DNA of 62,734 bases from Raineya orbicola (GCF_002843425.1 NZ_NKXO01000020.1:1-62734); one strand, 5' to 3'; shown: positions 17,408 through 27,620, numbered from the stretch's first letter. Made by a program: numbers and translations. Notes: generated by a model not told the origin, from the sequence alone.

Positions 17408-18574
17408 TCAGCGTTTGAGTATAATTCTAAATTTTGTACCTTTATCTAACTCGGAATATTTTACAAAAATTTTACCTTTGTGATACTCTTCTATAATTCT
17501 TTTGGCAAGAGTAAGACCAAGCCCCCAGCCTCGTTTTTTGGTAGTGTAGCCAGGGTCAAACACTCGCTTAATTTTACGAGGAGGTATTCCTTTGCCATTG
17601 TCGCTAATATCAATATAAAGCAATTTGTCTTTGCTGGAAAGACGGGTTTCTACTACTATTTTCCCTTCCGCCTGAATAGCATCTACAGAGTTTTTGATAA
17701 GATTTTCCAATACCCATTCAAATAAATATCTATTGAGCCTTACTGAAAAGTTGTATGGTAAAAAATTGTGATATTCAAGCTGAATTTTAGTTGAAATTCG
17801 TGGGCGTAGGTACGCAAGCATTTCCTCAATAATTTTAGCTATATCTTCTTGTAAAAGAGCCGTTTGCGAGCCAATATTTGAAAAACGAGCCGCTATTATC
17901 TCCAAACGCCTGACATCTTTATTTATCTCGTCTAAAATCTCCTCTGTCATAGCATTGGTTTTCAGATACTCCACCCAAGCCAAAAGAGAAGATATCGGAG
18001 TACCTAGTTGGTGAGCGGTTTCTTTGGCAAGTCCTACCCATACTCGGTTTTGTTCGGCTCGGCGAGAGTAGCTGAATGCCAAATAAGCCAGCAAACCAAA
18101 GATAGCTATTACGGTAAGCTGTATGTAAGGGTAGTATTTGAGCTGATAAATCAAATCGGAACTACGATAATAAATAAGATGATAGCGGTCTTTGCCAATA
18201 TTGATTTTAATAGGCGGAAATTCTTCTTTCATTCGGGCGAGTTCTTTTTCCAAATAAAGTTGTTTCGCCTCTTCGCTCATTCCTTTGGTATTCAGATTGC
18301 GTTCTGTGATAATGTTTTCGTTTTCGTCAGTGGCAATGGTAGGTACAGAGGTATTGGCTTTGATGATTTCTTCCAAAATAAATTTCATTGATTCTTCATT
18401 TTCTCTATCCCAGAGGTATCGTAAAGCCTTACTGAAAAGCGTTATTTGTGCTTTTTCTCGTTGTATAAGCTGGCTCACCAAAGTATTGGTATAATACAAC
18501 GAAACAAAGCCTATCAGAAATGCAACTACGATAATAGCTACCTTAAAGCGAAAACGATTTTGATACAAATTCAT
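17408..18574 (-). CDS. Membrane sensor histidine kinase (orphan)
   Basis: A 388-residue kinase. Transmembrane helices at about 11-33 and 151-170 enclose a periplasmic sensor of 115 residues rich in helices (ESMKFILEEIIKAN). The phospho-acceptor region is AKETAHQLGTP with His188, followed by the ATPase domain: N box ENLIKNSVDAI, DNGKGI and a GWGLGL lid. The TAHQLGTPIS form is common in Bacteroidota kinases. No response regulator is next to it. It is convergent with the amidotransferase-like gene and divergent from fbaB. Confidence 0.92.
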   Translation of the reverse strand: MNLYQNRFRFKVAIIVVAFLIGFVSLYYTNTLVSQLIQREKAQITLFSKALRYLWDRENEESMKFILEEIIKANTSVPTIATDENENIITERNLNTKGMSEEAKQLYLEKELARMKEEFPPIKINIGKDRYHLIYYRSSDLIYQLKYYPYIQLTVIAIFGLLAYLAFSYSRRAEQNRVWVGLAKETAHQLGTPISSLLAWVEYLKTNAMTEEILDEINKDVRRLEIIAARFSNIGSQTALLQEDIAKIIEEMLAYLRPRISTKIQLEYHNFLPYNFSVRLNRYLFEWVLENLIKNSVDAIQAEGKIVVETRLSSKDKLLYIDISDNGKGIPPRKIKRVFDPGYTTKKRGWGLGLTLAKRIIEEYHKGKIFVKYSELDKGTKFRIILKR

Positions 18575-18649
18575 TTAGCTAAACAGACTTGACACAATAA
18601 TAGCAGTTTTTGGCAATCTTCACAAATCTTATGAAAATCCGTGAAAGCA

Positions 18650-18680
18650 TTTTACACCTCAACATAACTTTGTATATTTG
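18650..18680 (+). promoter_or_regulatory. Predicted promoter for class I aldolase
   Basis: TTTT at 18650-18653 (one mismatch to TTTG), a 19-base spacer, and TATATTTG at 18673-18680, a full match to TAnnTTTG. It ends 30 bases before the aldolase ATG. Confidence 0.5.
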
Positions 18681-18710
18681 CCCTAAATTTTCACCAAACC
18701 CCTTGAAATT

Positions 18711-19772
18711 ATGCTAAATTACGACAAAATTGTAGAAATTCTTGGCTCTAATGCCGAAAAGTTGCTCAATCACGAGTGTAAAACTATTGATAAAAAACTT
18801 CTGCAAAAGCCTTCTAAAAATTTTGTAGATGAAGTCTATGCCAAATCCAACCGCAATCCGCAAGTTTTGCGTAGCTTACAAGCAATGTTCAACCACGGAA
18901 GGCTTAAAGGCACAGGATATCTTTCAATTTTGCCCGTAGATCAAGGCATAGAACATTCGGCAGGGGCTTCTTTTGCACCCAATCCTATCTACTTTGACCC
19001 CGAAAATATCATCAAACTTGCCATTGAAGGCGGTTGCAGTGCCGTAGCCACTACTTTTGGCAATTTAGCCTTGATGTCTCGCAAATATGCTCATAAAATT
19101 CCTTTTTTGGTAAAAATCAACCACAACGAACTAATGACCTACCCTAATAAGTACGACCAAATTATGTTTGGTTCGGTGCGTGAGGCGTGGAATTTGGGGG
19201 CTGTGGCAGTAGGAGCAACCATTTATTTTGGTTCAGAAGAGTCATCTCGTCAGATTGTAGAAGTTGCTGAAGCTTTTGAAATGGCTCACGAGTTGGGTAT
19301 GGCTACGGTGCTTTGGTGTTATGCTCGTAATAGTGCCTTCAAGAAAGATGGTGTAGATTACCACGTTGCCGCTGATATCACAGGACAAGCCAACCATTTG
19401 GGCGTAACTATTCAAGCGGATATTATCAAGCAAAAACTCCCTGAAAATAACGGCGGCTTCACCGCTTTGAACTTTGGTAAATCGCATAAAAAAATGTACG
19501 AAGAGCTAACCACTTCACACCCTATAGATTTGTGCCGTTACCAAGTTGCCAACTGCTATATGGGCAAAATTGGTCTTATCAATTCAGGAGGAGAGTCCAA
19601 GGGTGCTTCGGATATGGCAGAAGCCGTAACCACTGCGGTTATCAACAAGCGTGCAGGAGGTATGGGCTTGATTATGGGTCGTAAAGCCTTCCAAAGACCT
19701 ATGAAAGAAGGTGTAGAACTCCTTAATGCCGTACAAGATGTATATCTGACCCGAAAAATTGATTTGGCATAA
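18711..19772 (+). CDS. fbaB: Class I fructose-bisphosphate aldolase (archaeal/DhnA type)
   Basis: A 353-residue aldolase that splits fructose-1,6-bisphosphate through a lysine Schiff base. The family start is at [14 protein letters not shown] near residue 65; [10 protein letters not shown] near 125 contains a conserved lysine, and [12 protein letters not shown] and [13 protein letters not shown] are characteristic strands. The phosphate-binding loop reads INSGGES and [10 protein letters not shown] near 330. The extra N-terminal 60 residues are usual in this DhnA/FbaB-type group. It has its own promoter and terminator. It serves glycolysis and gluconeogenesis, complementing the fructose-6-phosphate aldolase at 8.4 kb. 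Confidence 0.93.
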   Translation: MLNYDKIVEILGSNAEKLLNHECKTIDKKLLQKPSKNFVDEVYAKSNRNPQVLRSLQAMFNHGRLKGTGYLSILPVDQGIEHSAGASFAPNPIYFDPENIIKLAIEGGCSAVATTFGNLALMSRKYAHKIPFLVKINHNELMTYPNKYDQIMFGSVREAWNLGAVAVGATIYFGSEESSRQIVEVAEAFEMAHELGMATVLWCYARNSAFKKDGVDYHVAADITGQANHLGVTIQADIIKQKLPENNGGFTALNFGKSHKKMYEELTTSHPIDLCRYQVANCYMGKIGLINSGGESKGASDMAEAVTTAVINKRAGGMGLIMGRKAFQRPMKEGVELLNAVQDVYLTRKIDLA

Positions 19773-19784
19773 AACCCTTTGAAT

Positions 19785-19820
19785 AAAAAAGCCTCATAAG
19801 AAATTTTATGAGGCTTTTTT
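19785..19820. terminator. Bidirectional terminator between fbaB and the DUF2723 gene
   Basis: A 15-base-pair stem (AAAAAAGCCTCATAA, 19785-19799, with its complement at 19806-19820) and a six-base loop. The A-run on one side and T-run on the other make it work in both directions for the two convergent genes. Confidence 0.92.
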
Positions 19821-19821
19821 A

Positions 19822-22800
19822 TTATTCTAACTCATTACTTATCTGACGGACATATTTTTCGTACAAATTCTTACATTTTACGGCTTCATCAGGCTTTATT
19901 TTTTGTAAATCTTTGGCATACTGATAGAAAATGAATATTTGCTGTCTCATCTTGAAATCGTTGCGAAGGCTATAATGCTCGTTAGAATACTCAATAATAC
20001 TTTTGGCTTCCTCCATAATTTGTTTGTAGAGCTTATCAGCGGTGTTAGTTTCGCCTACTTCGTACAATAAAGGTACTAACTGGGCAACATACACATCATA
20101 AGGAATGCTTTCTATGGGAATCTGTTTAAGAGAAAAAAGCATCAATTCTTTGGCTTTTTCTTTCTTTCCTTCCTCTATGAGCGTTTTAGCTACTTCATAA
20201 ATATGCTCGCGTGCTTGCGAAATAAAGCCAAAATAATCTTCGTTATGATACACTCGGGGATTATCCAAACCTCTCCAATACATTTTTCTTACAATTTCTT
20301 TACCCTTGAAACTGTGTTTTTTCTCTTTCATTATTAGCTCGTAGCTCAAATCGGCATTCACAAAAATTTCCTTTTTAGGGGCAAGCAAACCCACAGGCAC
20401 GGGGAGCAAACGATATGCCAAACCTTCGATTTGCATATAATCCTTCAAGCCAACGTAATCTTCATCGCTCAATTTAGGGGCAAAATAAATAGGTCTTCGC
20501 CAATGGTTGTTGGCAATAATGTTAAGAATCACAAATTCATCTTTATCTACACGATTTTTAGGCAACTGCCAATACATACCATATTTGAGCAATGTATCTG
20601 CCCCCTTGGGCAGGAATCCTGCACTTTTAATGTAATCAATATCATTAGAAATATCTAAAATAAGTTTTTGGGAAGGTAAGAAATTTTCAACATCTTCTTC
20701 GGAAGTAGGAATTTGTGTATATTTATTGTTTTGCACCACCAAATTCATATATTGTTGAAGTTCTACCCCCTGCTCAAAGAGCTGTTTGGCTTCTTTTTCA
20801 GGCATAAAAGGGTGTTTGGTAATAAAGACTACGTCATTTATACCCATTCGGTAATGTTCTTCTTTCAATGAAATGGGGAGGGGGTCAGAATCATAAGCGG
20901 CTTGTTTCATCTGACTGATGTACCAATCTGTTCCTAAAAGGCTTGTGTTGCAAACTCTTACATCTGTTCGGAAACCTTCTACTTCTTGTACATACCAAAG
21001 CGGAAAGGTATCGTTATCGCCACCCGTAAAAAGAATAGCATTAGGTTCGCAAGAGCTTAATAAATTTCGTGCCGAATCTACCGAATAATAACGATTAGAG
21101 CGATTGTGGTCGTCCCAACCTTGCCAAGCCATAAGTGCTACGCACAAAAGCCCCGCAAAAGTTGCTACTCCCCAAGAAAGAGAATTACGATAAGTTATTT
21201 GAGTACCTTTTGAAAGTCGGGTTTCCAAAAGCTCTATAATTGCCAAAACGCCAAAAGCAATCCAAATAGCAAAAACATAAAAAGAACCTACATAGATATA
21301 ATCCCTTTCACGAGGCTCAACAGGTGGAGAGTTGAGATAAATAATCAGAGCTATACCCGTCAAGAAAAAAAGCAATCCAAGCATTCCTGCGGTCTGCTTA
21401 TTACGTATGATGTTAAAAGCTAATCCCAACATTCCCAAAATAAAAGGAATGGCAAAAAAACGATTGCGGGCTTTATTGTTCTTAATGTAATTGGGGGCAT
21501 CTTTATCATTGGATAAAAATAAAACTCCTGCATCTTTAATATCACTTTCCCTGCCAATAAAATTCCACCCAAAATAACGCCAATACATATGCCCGAGCTG
21601 ATATGTAAAAAAGAAGCGGAAATTATCAAAAAAACTGGGCTGTTCACCTTTTTCCAAACCCAAATACCGCTCATAGAGCGAAACGTGATAAGGGTCTGAG
21701 CTATACAAACGTGGGAAGAACATCATTCGGGCATCATCTCCGTATTTTGGCTCACGATTGTAGCGATAAATCACATATTTCCCTTTTTCCTTATCTTTTG
21801 TATAAATAGGTGTAGTGTTGATGTAATCCTCTGGTTTTTCAGTGTAAATGGGTCCGAATAGCAAAGGACGACTGCCGTATTGCTCACGATTCAAATACGA
21901 AATCAGTGAAACCAAATCTTCGGGATTATTTTCATCAATGGGAGGATTGTATGCAGAACGTATCAAAATTATTCCATAAGAAGCATACCCTACAAGCACC
22001 AAAGAAACCCCCAGCAAAATAGTATTGAGCAATGGTTTTTGCTTTCGGATTGAATAGAATATCCCCCAAGTAAGCCCCGCTACAATTGCTATAATCAAGA
22101 AAATTATCCCTGAATTGAATGGTAGGTTCAAAACATTCACAAATGTAACTTCTATGTTTTTAGCAAATGTAGGTAGCCCTGGTATGAGCCAAATCAAGAA
22201 TAACAAAATACCTGAACCTATTAAAATGGCATAAACAGAGCCTTTTAAGCTTATTTTCTGCCATTTCTTGAAGTAATAAATCATTGCAAGGGCAGGAATG
22301 GTGAGTAAATTGAGCGGGTGAACTCCGATAGAAAGCCCTATAAGATACGCAATCAGTAAAAGCCAACGATATTCGCTTTGCGTATCTTGCAGTGTATCCC
22401 ATTTGAGCATTGCCCAAAAAATAAAGCCAGTCAGAAACGAAGACATTGCATATACTTCTGCTTCTACGGCTGAAAACCAAAACGAATCTGAAAAAGTATA
22501 AGCCAAAGCCCCAACACTGCTGGCGAGCATTATGCTATGTGTTTGAGGCTTGGTGGGCTCAAAGTCTGCTTTTCCCTGATTAAAAAACTTAATAGCCAGC
22601 AAGCTAATTGACCAAAACAAAAAAAGTATTGTAAAGCCGCTACACAAAGCCGAAGAAACATTAACCATAAAGGCAATTTGAGTAGGCTCTAAGGCGAGCA
22701 TTGCAAACATTCTATTCACAAGTAGAAAGAAAGGCGTACCCGGTGGGTGAGGCACCTGCAATTTTGCAGAACAAGCAATAAATTCTCCACAATCCCAAAA

Positions 22801-22896
22801 ACTTGCCGTAGGCTCAAGCGTAAGCAAATACACAGAAGTAGCAATCAAAAAGATAATCCAGCCGAGTAGGTTATTAAGTTTCTTGAAATACTGCAT
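19822..22896 (-). CDS. DUF2723 polytopic membrane protein (GT-C-like glycosyltransferase)
   Basis: A protein of about 1024 residues. The N-terminal half has about eleven transmembrane helices; the first extracytoplasmic loop carries the DUF2723 signature PTASFWDCGEFIACSAKLQVPHPPG, whose Asp and Glu resemble the catalytic acid pair of GT-C mannosyltransferases such as PMT. A second landmark is SPPVEPRERDYIYVGSFYVFAIW near residue 540. The C-terminal 300 residues are soluble and helical, with repeats of a TPR-like spacing (EAKELMLFSL..). It probably moves a lipid-linked sugar onto protein or glycan at the periplasmic face. I start at the ATG at 22896 (MQYFKKL); a longer start at 22938 has no support. 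Confidence 0.88.
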   Translation of the reverse strand: MQYFKKLNNLLGWIIFLIATSVYLLTLEPTASFWDCGEFIACSAKLQVPHPPGTPFFLLVNRMFAMLALEPTQIAFMVNVSSALCSGFTILFLFWSISLLAIKFFNQGKADFEPTKPQTHSIMLASSVGALAYTFSDSFWFSAVEAEVYAMSSFLTGFIFWAMLKWDTLQDTQSEYRWLLLIAYLIGLSIGVHPLNLLTIPALAMIYYFKKWQKISLKGSVYAILIGSGILLFLIWLIPGLPTFAKNIEVTFVNVLNLPFNSGIIFLIIAIVAGLTWGIFYSIRKQKPLLNTILLGVSLVLVGYASYGIILIRSAYNPPIDENNPEDLVSLISYLNREQYGSRPLLFGPIYTEKPEDYINTTPIYTKDKEKGKYVIYRYNREPKYGDDARMMFFPRLYSSDPYHVSLYERYLGLEKGEQPSFFDNFRFFFTYQLGHMYWRYFGWNFIGRESDIKDAGVLFLSNDKDAPNYIKNNKARNRFFAIPFILGMLGLAFNIIRNKQTAGMLGLLFFLTGIALIIYLNSPPVEPRERDYIYVGSFYVFAIWIAFGVLAIIELLETRLSKGTQITYRNSLSWGVATFAGLLCVALMAWQGWDDHNRSNRYYSVDSARNLLSSCEPNAILFTGGDNDTFPLWYVQEVEGFRTDVRVCNTSLLGTDWYISQMKQAAYDSDPLPISLKEEHYRMGINDVVFITKHPFMPEKEAKQLFEQGVELQQYMNLVVQNNKYTQIPTSEEDVENFLPSQKLILDISNDIDYIKSAGFLPKGADTLLKYGMYWQLPKNRVDKDEFVILNIIANNHWRRPIYFAPKLSDEDYVGLKDYMQIEGLAYRLLPVPVGLLAPKKEIFVNADLSYELIMKEKKHSFKGKEIVRKMYWRGLDNPRVYHNEDYFGFISQAREHIYEVAKTLIEEGKKEKAKELMLFSLKQIPIESIPYDVYVAQLVPLLYEVGETNTADKLYKQIMEEAKSIIEYSNEHYSLRNDFKMRQQIFIFYQYAKDLQKIKPDEAVKCKNLYEKYVRQISNELE

Positions 22897-22947
22897 TTTA
22901 TATGAGTTTTGGTTTAGAAAAGTATCAGAAAACAGCAAAAATTAACA

Positions 22948-23622
22948 TCAAACACTATTGGCAATAGCATCTAAAATAGTTTGATAATCAATTTCGCTTA
23001 AACCTTCACCTGCCTTGGAAGGGTACTGAATGGTATTTTCCCAATGATTTGCAATATCCGTCCAAGCGTAGGCATCAGGAGAATATAAAATCAAGCGTTT
23101 GGAGGCACGATTCATTGTTTGTCCGTCCCAAAGGTCAGTAAGGTCATCAAAATTTTTGGGAATTTGAGCAGTAGGATAATTTTGAGGCTTACTTTCTGCC
23201 TTAAACTCCAAAGGGTGCGTACTGGCATCTGTCCAAAGGACAATAATTTGCCTACGTTTATCGCCTTCCTTACTCCACTCCGACTGAATAGCAAGAGCTA
23301 AAGCCTCCAAGCCATTCTCAGGTTCATCGCCTCCGCCATCAGCCTGTATGCGATTAACAAAGTTTTGGAAATCAGACTTTTCATCAGGCAAAACAAAGAA
23401 TGGCGAAATCTGCATAGCCATATCGCCATCAACATAATAATCACGAAAAGCAATGACTTTTACGCGGAGTTTATCAATATGTTTAGACTTTTGCCTCATC
23501 TGTACCGAGAGGTCGTCATAAAATTTGAGAGCATTTTCTTTTACTTTATCAATAATTGGCGACATTGAACCCGTAGCATCAATACAGAGTACAATATCTA
23601 CGTGGTAGCTTAATCCTTGCAT
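22948..23622 (-). CDS. Cytoplasmic von Willebrand factor A domain protein
   Basis: A 224-residue single-domain protein. The metal site MIDAS is intact: DATGS near residue 15 (DxSxS type, with Gly between), a Thr/Asp pattern in GGGDEPENGLEAL near residue 95, and VLWTDAS near residue 128. There is no signal peptide. Relatives with the DATGSM start often sit with PP2C phosphatases and protein kinases in stress or conflict systems, but here no such partner exists; neighbours are DUF2723 and the MORN-type gene. It may bind a partner elsewhere. It precedes the DUF2723 gene by 51 bases. Confidence 0.8.
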   Translation of the reverse strand: MQGLSYHVDIVLCIDATGSMSPIIDKVKENALKFYDDLSVQMRQKSKHIDKLRVKVIAFRDYYVDGDMAMQISPFFVLPDEKSDFQNFVNRIQADGGGDEPENGLEALALAIQSEWSKEGDKRRQIIVLWTDASTHPLEFKAESKPQNYPTAQIPKNFDDLTDLWDGQTMNRASKRLILYSPDAYAWTDIANHWENTIQYPSKAGEGLSEIDYQTILDAIANSV

Positions 23623-23726
23623 AAAAAGCCTTTTTGTAAATTTTTGCGTAAAAATAGAAAAAAAATAATTGAAAAGCCGAACTTATGAAAGGTTTTACAA
23701 AAGTTTGTAAAATTTGTTGGTTAAAG

Positions 23727-24533
23727 CTAATCTTGCTTTATTCTACCATTTTCGTCATATTCACGAATCTGAACTTCGGTGTCTTCATCATACCAAACGC
23801 GTGGATAAATGGTTTCTTTTTTGCGTTTGCCGTTGGGGTAATATTCTACCCACAAACCAATTTTTACATCATTCTGAAATACACCTTTTTCGGCAAGATT
23901 GCCATTAGGGTGAAAGCGAAGATAAGTGCCTTCTTTTTTACCATTTTTGATAGGAACAACTTCTTTGAGTTTTTTTTGCATTTCGTCGTAATACGAAATT
24001 TTAGATTCTTTCAGAAATCCCCGATAATATTTTGTTTTTTCAAGCAGTACAAAATCTCTATCAAGGGCATCTTTTCCGTATTTCTCCCATCTACCGTGCT
24101 TTACCCCGAAGTAAAAAAATCCTTCTTCTATTACTCGGTTATTTTCTGTTTTTTTGTAAGGTCCGTGTAGGATTTTCACTTCGTCCCAAGGCATTTTGTC
24201 GTAGGTACTTACTATAATTCTTTTTTTCTGCGGGTGAAAAGCATAAATTTCTTCAATGTATTTATTCACCAGCCCACGGTCTTGTATTTTAAGGTAATGG
24301 AAAACTTCAATCGTTACGTTTGAACTTGTTTTTTTAATAAAACTTTTGCGAACTTTTTTGCCGTAATAGACATTTTTAGGTTCTTTTTTCTCCTTTTGTT
24401 CTTTTTTTTCTTTGGGCAGTTTGATTCGTAAATCTGGAATGGTATCAGTTTCTAAAATATTTTCCTCTTTCTCTTGGGCAAAAGCTGTAAGGGAAAAACT
24501 CCAATACAATAATATTAGAAATAAAATTCTCAT
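23727..24533 (-). CDS. Secreted MORN-variant repeat protein (YwqK-like)
   Basis: A 268-residue protein with a signal peptide (cleavage after AFA, about residue 19), a lysine-glutamate rich linker (residues 40-55), and MORN-variant repeats. The repeats show the (N/H)G(x)(K/L)xxG pattern: EEGFFYFGVKHGRWEKYG, PIKNGKKEGTYLRFHPNGNLAEKG and NDVKIGLWVEYYPNGKRKKE. Such proteins are often labelled YwqK antitoxins, yet exported Bacteroidota versions have no toxin. It likely lies on the periplasmic or outer-membrane surface. It ends about 100 bases before the VWA gene and is downstream of the unknown membrane protein at 24569. Confidence 0.75.
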   Translation of the reverse strand: MRILFLILLYWSFSLTAFAQEKEENILETDTIPDLRIKLPKEKKEQKEKKEPKNVYYGKKVRKSFIKKTSSNVTIEVFHYLKIQDRGLVNKYIEEIYAFHPQKKRIIVSTYDKMPWDEVKILHGPYKKTENNRVIEEGFFYFGVKHGRWEKYGKDALDRDFVLLEKTKYYRGFLKESKISYYDEMQKKLKEVVPIKNGKKEGTYLRFHPNGNLAEKGVFQNDVKIGLWVEYYPNGKRKKETIYPRVWYDEDTEVQIREYDENGRIKQD

Positions 24534-24568
24534 TTTTTCTGTTTATGATTAGCCTTACAAAAATTGTG

Positions 24569-26131
24569 CTATGCTTGTTTGCCTTTCATTCTAAGTTTTA
24601 TATCAATGTATTCGTAAACGTAAGCTACAATAGAAAAGAGCAAGAAAATAAACGCAAGCGTTTCGGAGAAAAATATGCAACTTGTAATGAGAATAAAAAT
24701 AAAAGTGATTACCCCCAAATTTCTGAACAAACTCATATACACCAATATAGGACGAGCTTTTTCCATAAGTTCATTGGCTCTCTCCACATATTGATTGATT
24801 TTGAAGCTCAAACTTTGCAAACGACGACGTAAGTTCATTTGGATATCTTCGTCTCCCAAACCCTGCAAAATAAGATTATGTACTTCTTCTTCTTTTTCGT
24901 TGAAGTTCCGAGCCAGACGTACCAAGTTATCAATTTCCTCAGTCATTTTAGTATAACGCAAGCGTGAGGCAATTACTGAAAGGAAAAATAAGGCACAGAA
25001 CAGCGTTTCAATGGAAATCAGCATAATTAGGTTAGAAGGTTGGAGCAGTCTGTTCCAACTTCGCCGAGTTTGGTCATTAAACTTGAATAGAAGTACATTT
25101 TTGAGCAAGCCCATCGCTTCTGACCAAAACACTCGCATTTCAGTATTTTTCACAATGGGAACTACTTTTTTCGGATTTTTAATATCTAAAAGAGGCTCTA
25201 CCTGTTTGTAGCGATAATCTGGTTCTTCAGCGATTGGTATAGTTTCATCATAGCTTTTTATGACTTCTCTTCCATCGGATTTTTTTTCGGCTACTTTTAC
25301 ATTCTGAATGATATGAGCATTTGTATCTGCAAGGAAAATCCTTTCTTGTAAAGTAAAATTAAATCTTTCGGAAGCGATAATGGAAAGAAATCCTGAAAAA
25401 GCCAATGCCCCAAACATTACACTTTCCAAAATATAGGCTTCTACGCGTGAATGTTCATTGCGTAATCTACCTTCCACTTTGATAATCTCTAAATCATTGT
25501 GGTCTATTTGGTAGTCAAAATTATCAATAAAAAGGCTTTTGTCTTCCAAATTTGGGGGCGTTAGAGGGGCAGAGGAAGTATCTTTTTTAGCAAGTTTTTT
25601 GACCCATTTAGCAATAGGAAAAGGCTCAAAAAGAGGTGTTGTAGCTATAAACTCGCTTTCGTGCTCTTTGGGGATACTAATACTGCTGAACGAAAGATAT
25701 ACCATAATCCCCGCATACACCAAAAAAACAATAATATACACAGCTACTTCCGACTCAGGACGCACCCCTACAAAAGAACGATAAAAACTTTGCTCTTGAA
25801 TGGCTCCTGATAAAATATAGGTTACTGAAAGTACATTAAATATTCGGAAAGCAATGGAAAGCAAAGAAATTTTTTCTTCATAATAACCTTCTCGCAAAAA
25901 CTCATAATTTCTTTTTAGGCTATTAAATCTAACAAACACCCAAATAGTAGTAACCGCTGTAATAACAAGTTGTATAATGGCAAAAACAACAAACTCAGAT
26001 GTATTGTGCTGGTCGCTATCTTCCATACCGCGGTACACACCCATAGAAAGCCAACGCAAAAACATATCCACCAAAAAAGGTAGATAATAAAAATTTACGG
26101 TACGAATTTGCTGTTGAGTAGCATTACTCAT
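24569..26131 (-). CDS. Large membrane protein of unknown function
   Basis: A 520-residue protein with transmembrane helices near 48-70, 90-113, 130-150, 236-255, 372-392 and a pair at 468-510. Between helices three and four is a cytoplasmic-looking stretch (160-230) rich in acidic residues. A segment at about 400-465 (EEIDNLVRLARNFNEKEEEVHNLIL) is strongly coiled-coil. No conserved catalytic motif is seen. The gene is about 100 bases from the divergent hisS and is probably cotranscribed with the MORN protein 35 bases downstream. I do not recognise the family. Confidence 0.6.
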   Translation of the reverse strand: MSNATQQQIRTVNFYYLPFLVDMFLRWLSMGVYRGMEDSDQHNTSEFVVFAIIQLVITAVTTIWVFVRFNSLKRNYEFLREGYYEEKISLLSIAFRIFNVLSVTYILSGAIQEQSFYRSFVGVRPESEVAVYIIVFLVYAGIMVYLSFSSISIPKEHESEFIATTPLFEPFPIAKWVKKLAKKDTSSAPLTPPNLEDKSLFIDNFDYQIDHNDLEIIKVEGRLRNEHSRVEAYILESVMFGALAFSGFLSIIASERFNFTLQERIFLADTNAHIIQNVKVAEKKSDGREVIKSYDETIPIAEEPDYRYKQVEPLLDIKNPKKVVPIVKNTEMRVFWSEAMGLLKNVLLFKFNDQTRRSWNRLLQPSNLIMLISIETLFCALFFLSVIASRLRYTKMTEEIDNLVRLARNFNEKEEEVHNLILQGLGDEDIQMNLRRRLQSLSFKINQYVERANELMEKARPILVYMSLFRNLGVITFIFILITSCIFFSETLAFIFLLFSIVAYVYEYIDIKLRMKGKQA

Positions 26132-26237
26132 AGCTATTTTTGTTTAAGTGTTTCTATGCAAAAATAAGTGAAAATTTGGAATATGAAAAAGTCTTTGAAA
26201 AGTTTTTGTAATTTTGCTCGCTAATGCTTAATCGGTT

Positions 26238-27620
26238 ATGAAACAAAAGCCTAGCCTACCACGCGGAACACGCGACTATACGCCTGCAATGATGTTACGT
26301 AGAAATTACATTATTGCACATATCAAAGAAGTTTTTGAAAAATTCGGTTTTTTGCCTCTCGAAACGCCTGCTATGGAAAACCTTTCTGTGCTTATGGGTA
26401 AGTATGGCGAGGAAGGCGACCAACTCCTCTACAAAATTCTTAATCAAGGCGATTTTCTCAAAGATATTCAGCCCGAACATTTGCAGAAAGGCTCTAAACT
26501 TTTTGCTTTGCAAATTGCCGAAAAAGGTTTGCGTTACGATTTGACCGTGCCTTTTGCCCGTTTTGTGGTAATGAACCAAAACGACCTTGCGTTCCCTTTC
26601 AAACGCTACCAAATTCAGCCTGTATGGCGAGGTGATGCCCCTCAAAAAGGACGTTACCGCGAGTTTTATCAATGCGATGCCGATGTAGTAGGAACAAATT
26701 CTCTCATCTGCGAAGCGGAAATTATTTTGATGATGCACGAAGTTCTGGGCAAGCGTTTGGGCATACAAGGTTTTGAAATTAAAATCAACCATAGAAAAAT
26801 ACTTGCAGGCATTGCTGAAAGTATCGGAGCGGAAGGCAAAGAATCAGATTTGTGTGTAGCTATTGATAAATTAGATAAAATTGGCAAGACAAAAGTGGAA
26901 CAAGAACTTTTGCAAAGAGGATTTTCAGAGCAAAATATTCAAGATTTGCAACCTATTTTCAGCGTACCTGAAAAAAATGAAGAGAAAATCGCATTTTTAG
27001 AAAAATTTTTACAAAAATCCTCTGTGGGTTTAGAAGGTGTCGCCGATTTGAAACAGATTTTTGAGTATGTAAGGCATTTTGATAACCAAACTGATTTCCC
27101 TGTTTCTGTGGATATTACGCTTGCAAGAGGTCTTTCTTATTACACAGGTGCAATTTTTGAAGTAAAGGTCAAAAATTCGGCAGTAGGAAGTATTAGCGGC
27201 GGAGGTCGTTATGATAACCTTACGGGAACTTTCGGTTTGCAAGGAATGGCAGGAGTTGGTTTTTCTTTTGGTTTGGATAGAATTTATGATGTTTTAGAAG
27301 AACAAAACCTTTTTCCTGCTCAAACCCAAAGCACTACTCAAATACTTTTTACAAACTTTGATAAAGAAAGTGAAAAGTTTGTGTTTCCTTTGCTCAAAAA
27401 ATTGCGTGATGAAGGCTATAAGGCTGAAATTTATCCACAAAGCACCAAATTGGATAAGCAGTTCAAGTATGCTGATAAAAAACAAATCCCTTTTGTGATT
27501 GCTATTGGCTCGGAGGAGATAAAAAATAGCGAAGTAGCTATCAAAGATATGCGTACAGGAGAGCAGAAACGTATAAGTCTTGCAAATTTGCTAAATTTCC
27601 TGAAAGAAACACTTCAATAA
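26238..27620 (+). CDS. hisS: Histidyl-tRNA synthetase
   Basis: A 460-residue class II aminoacyl-tRNA synthetase. GTRDYTP at residue 10 and the class II motif 2 stretch FKRYQIQPVWRGDAPQKGRYREFYQCDADVVG (residues about 115-147) bind ATP and histidine. The histidine-recognition signature RGLSYYTGAIFE is near residue 297. The anticodon-binding domain occupies the last 95 residues. A TAATTTTG box lies 20 bases upstream (26210-26217), consistent with a nearby promoter. deoC follows after 3 bases in the same transcript, an unusual partner. Confidence 0.96.
   Translation: MKQKPSLPRGTRDYTPAMMLRRNYIIAHIKEVFEKFGFLPLETPAMENLSVLMGKYGEEGDQLLYKILNQGDFLKDIQPEHLQKGSKLFALQIAEKGLRYDLTVPFARFVVMNQNDLAFPFKRYQIQPVWRGDAPQKGRYREFYQCDADVVGTNSLICEAEIILMMHEVLGKRLGIQGFEIKINHRKILAGIAESIGAEGKESDLCVAIDKLDKIGKTKVEQELLQRGFSEQNIQDLQPIFSVPEKNEEKIAFLEKFLQKSSVGLEGVADLKQIFEYVRHFDNQTDFPVSVDITLARGLSYYTGAIFEVKVKNSAVGSISGGGRYDNLTGTFGLQGMAGVGFSFGLDRIYDVLEEQNLFPAQTQSTTQILFTNFDKESEKFVFPLLKKLRDEGYKAEIYPQSTKLDKQFKYADKKQIPFVIAIGSEEIKNSEVAIKDMRTGEQKRISLANLLNFLKETLQ

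Noticed and set aside
23727-24533. YwqK-type antitoxin
   Set aside because: The protein is exported and no toxin gene is beside it, so the antitoxin label is not supported.
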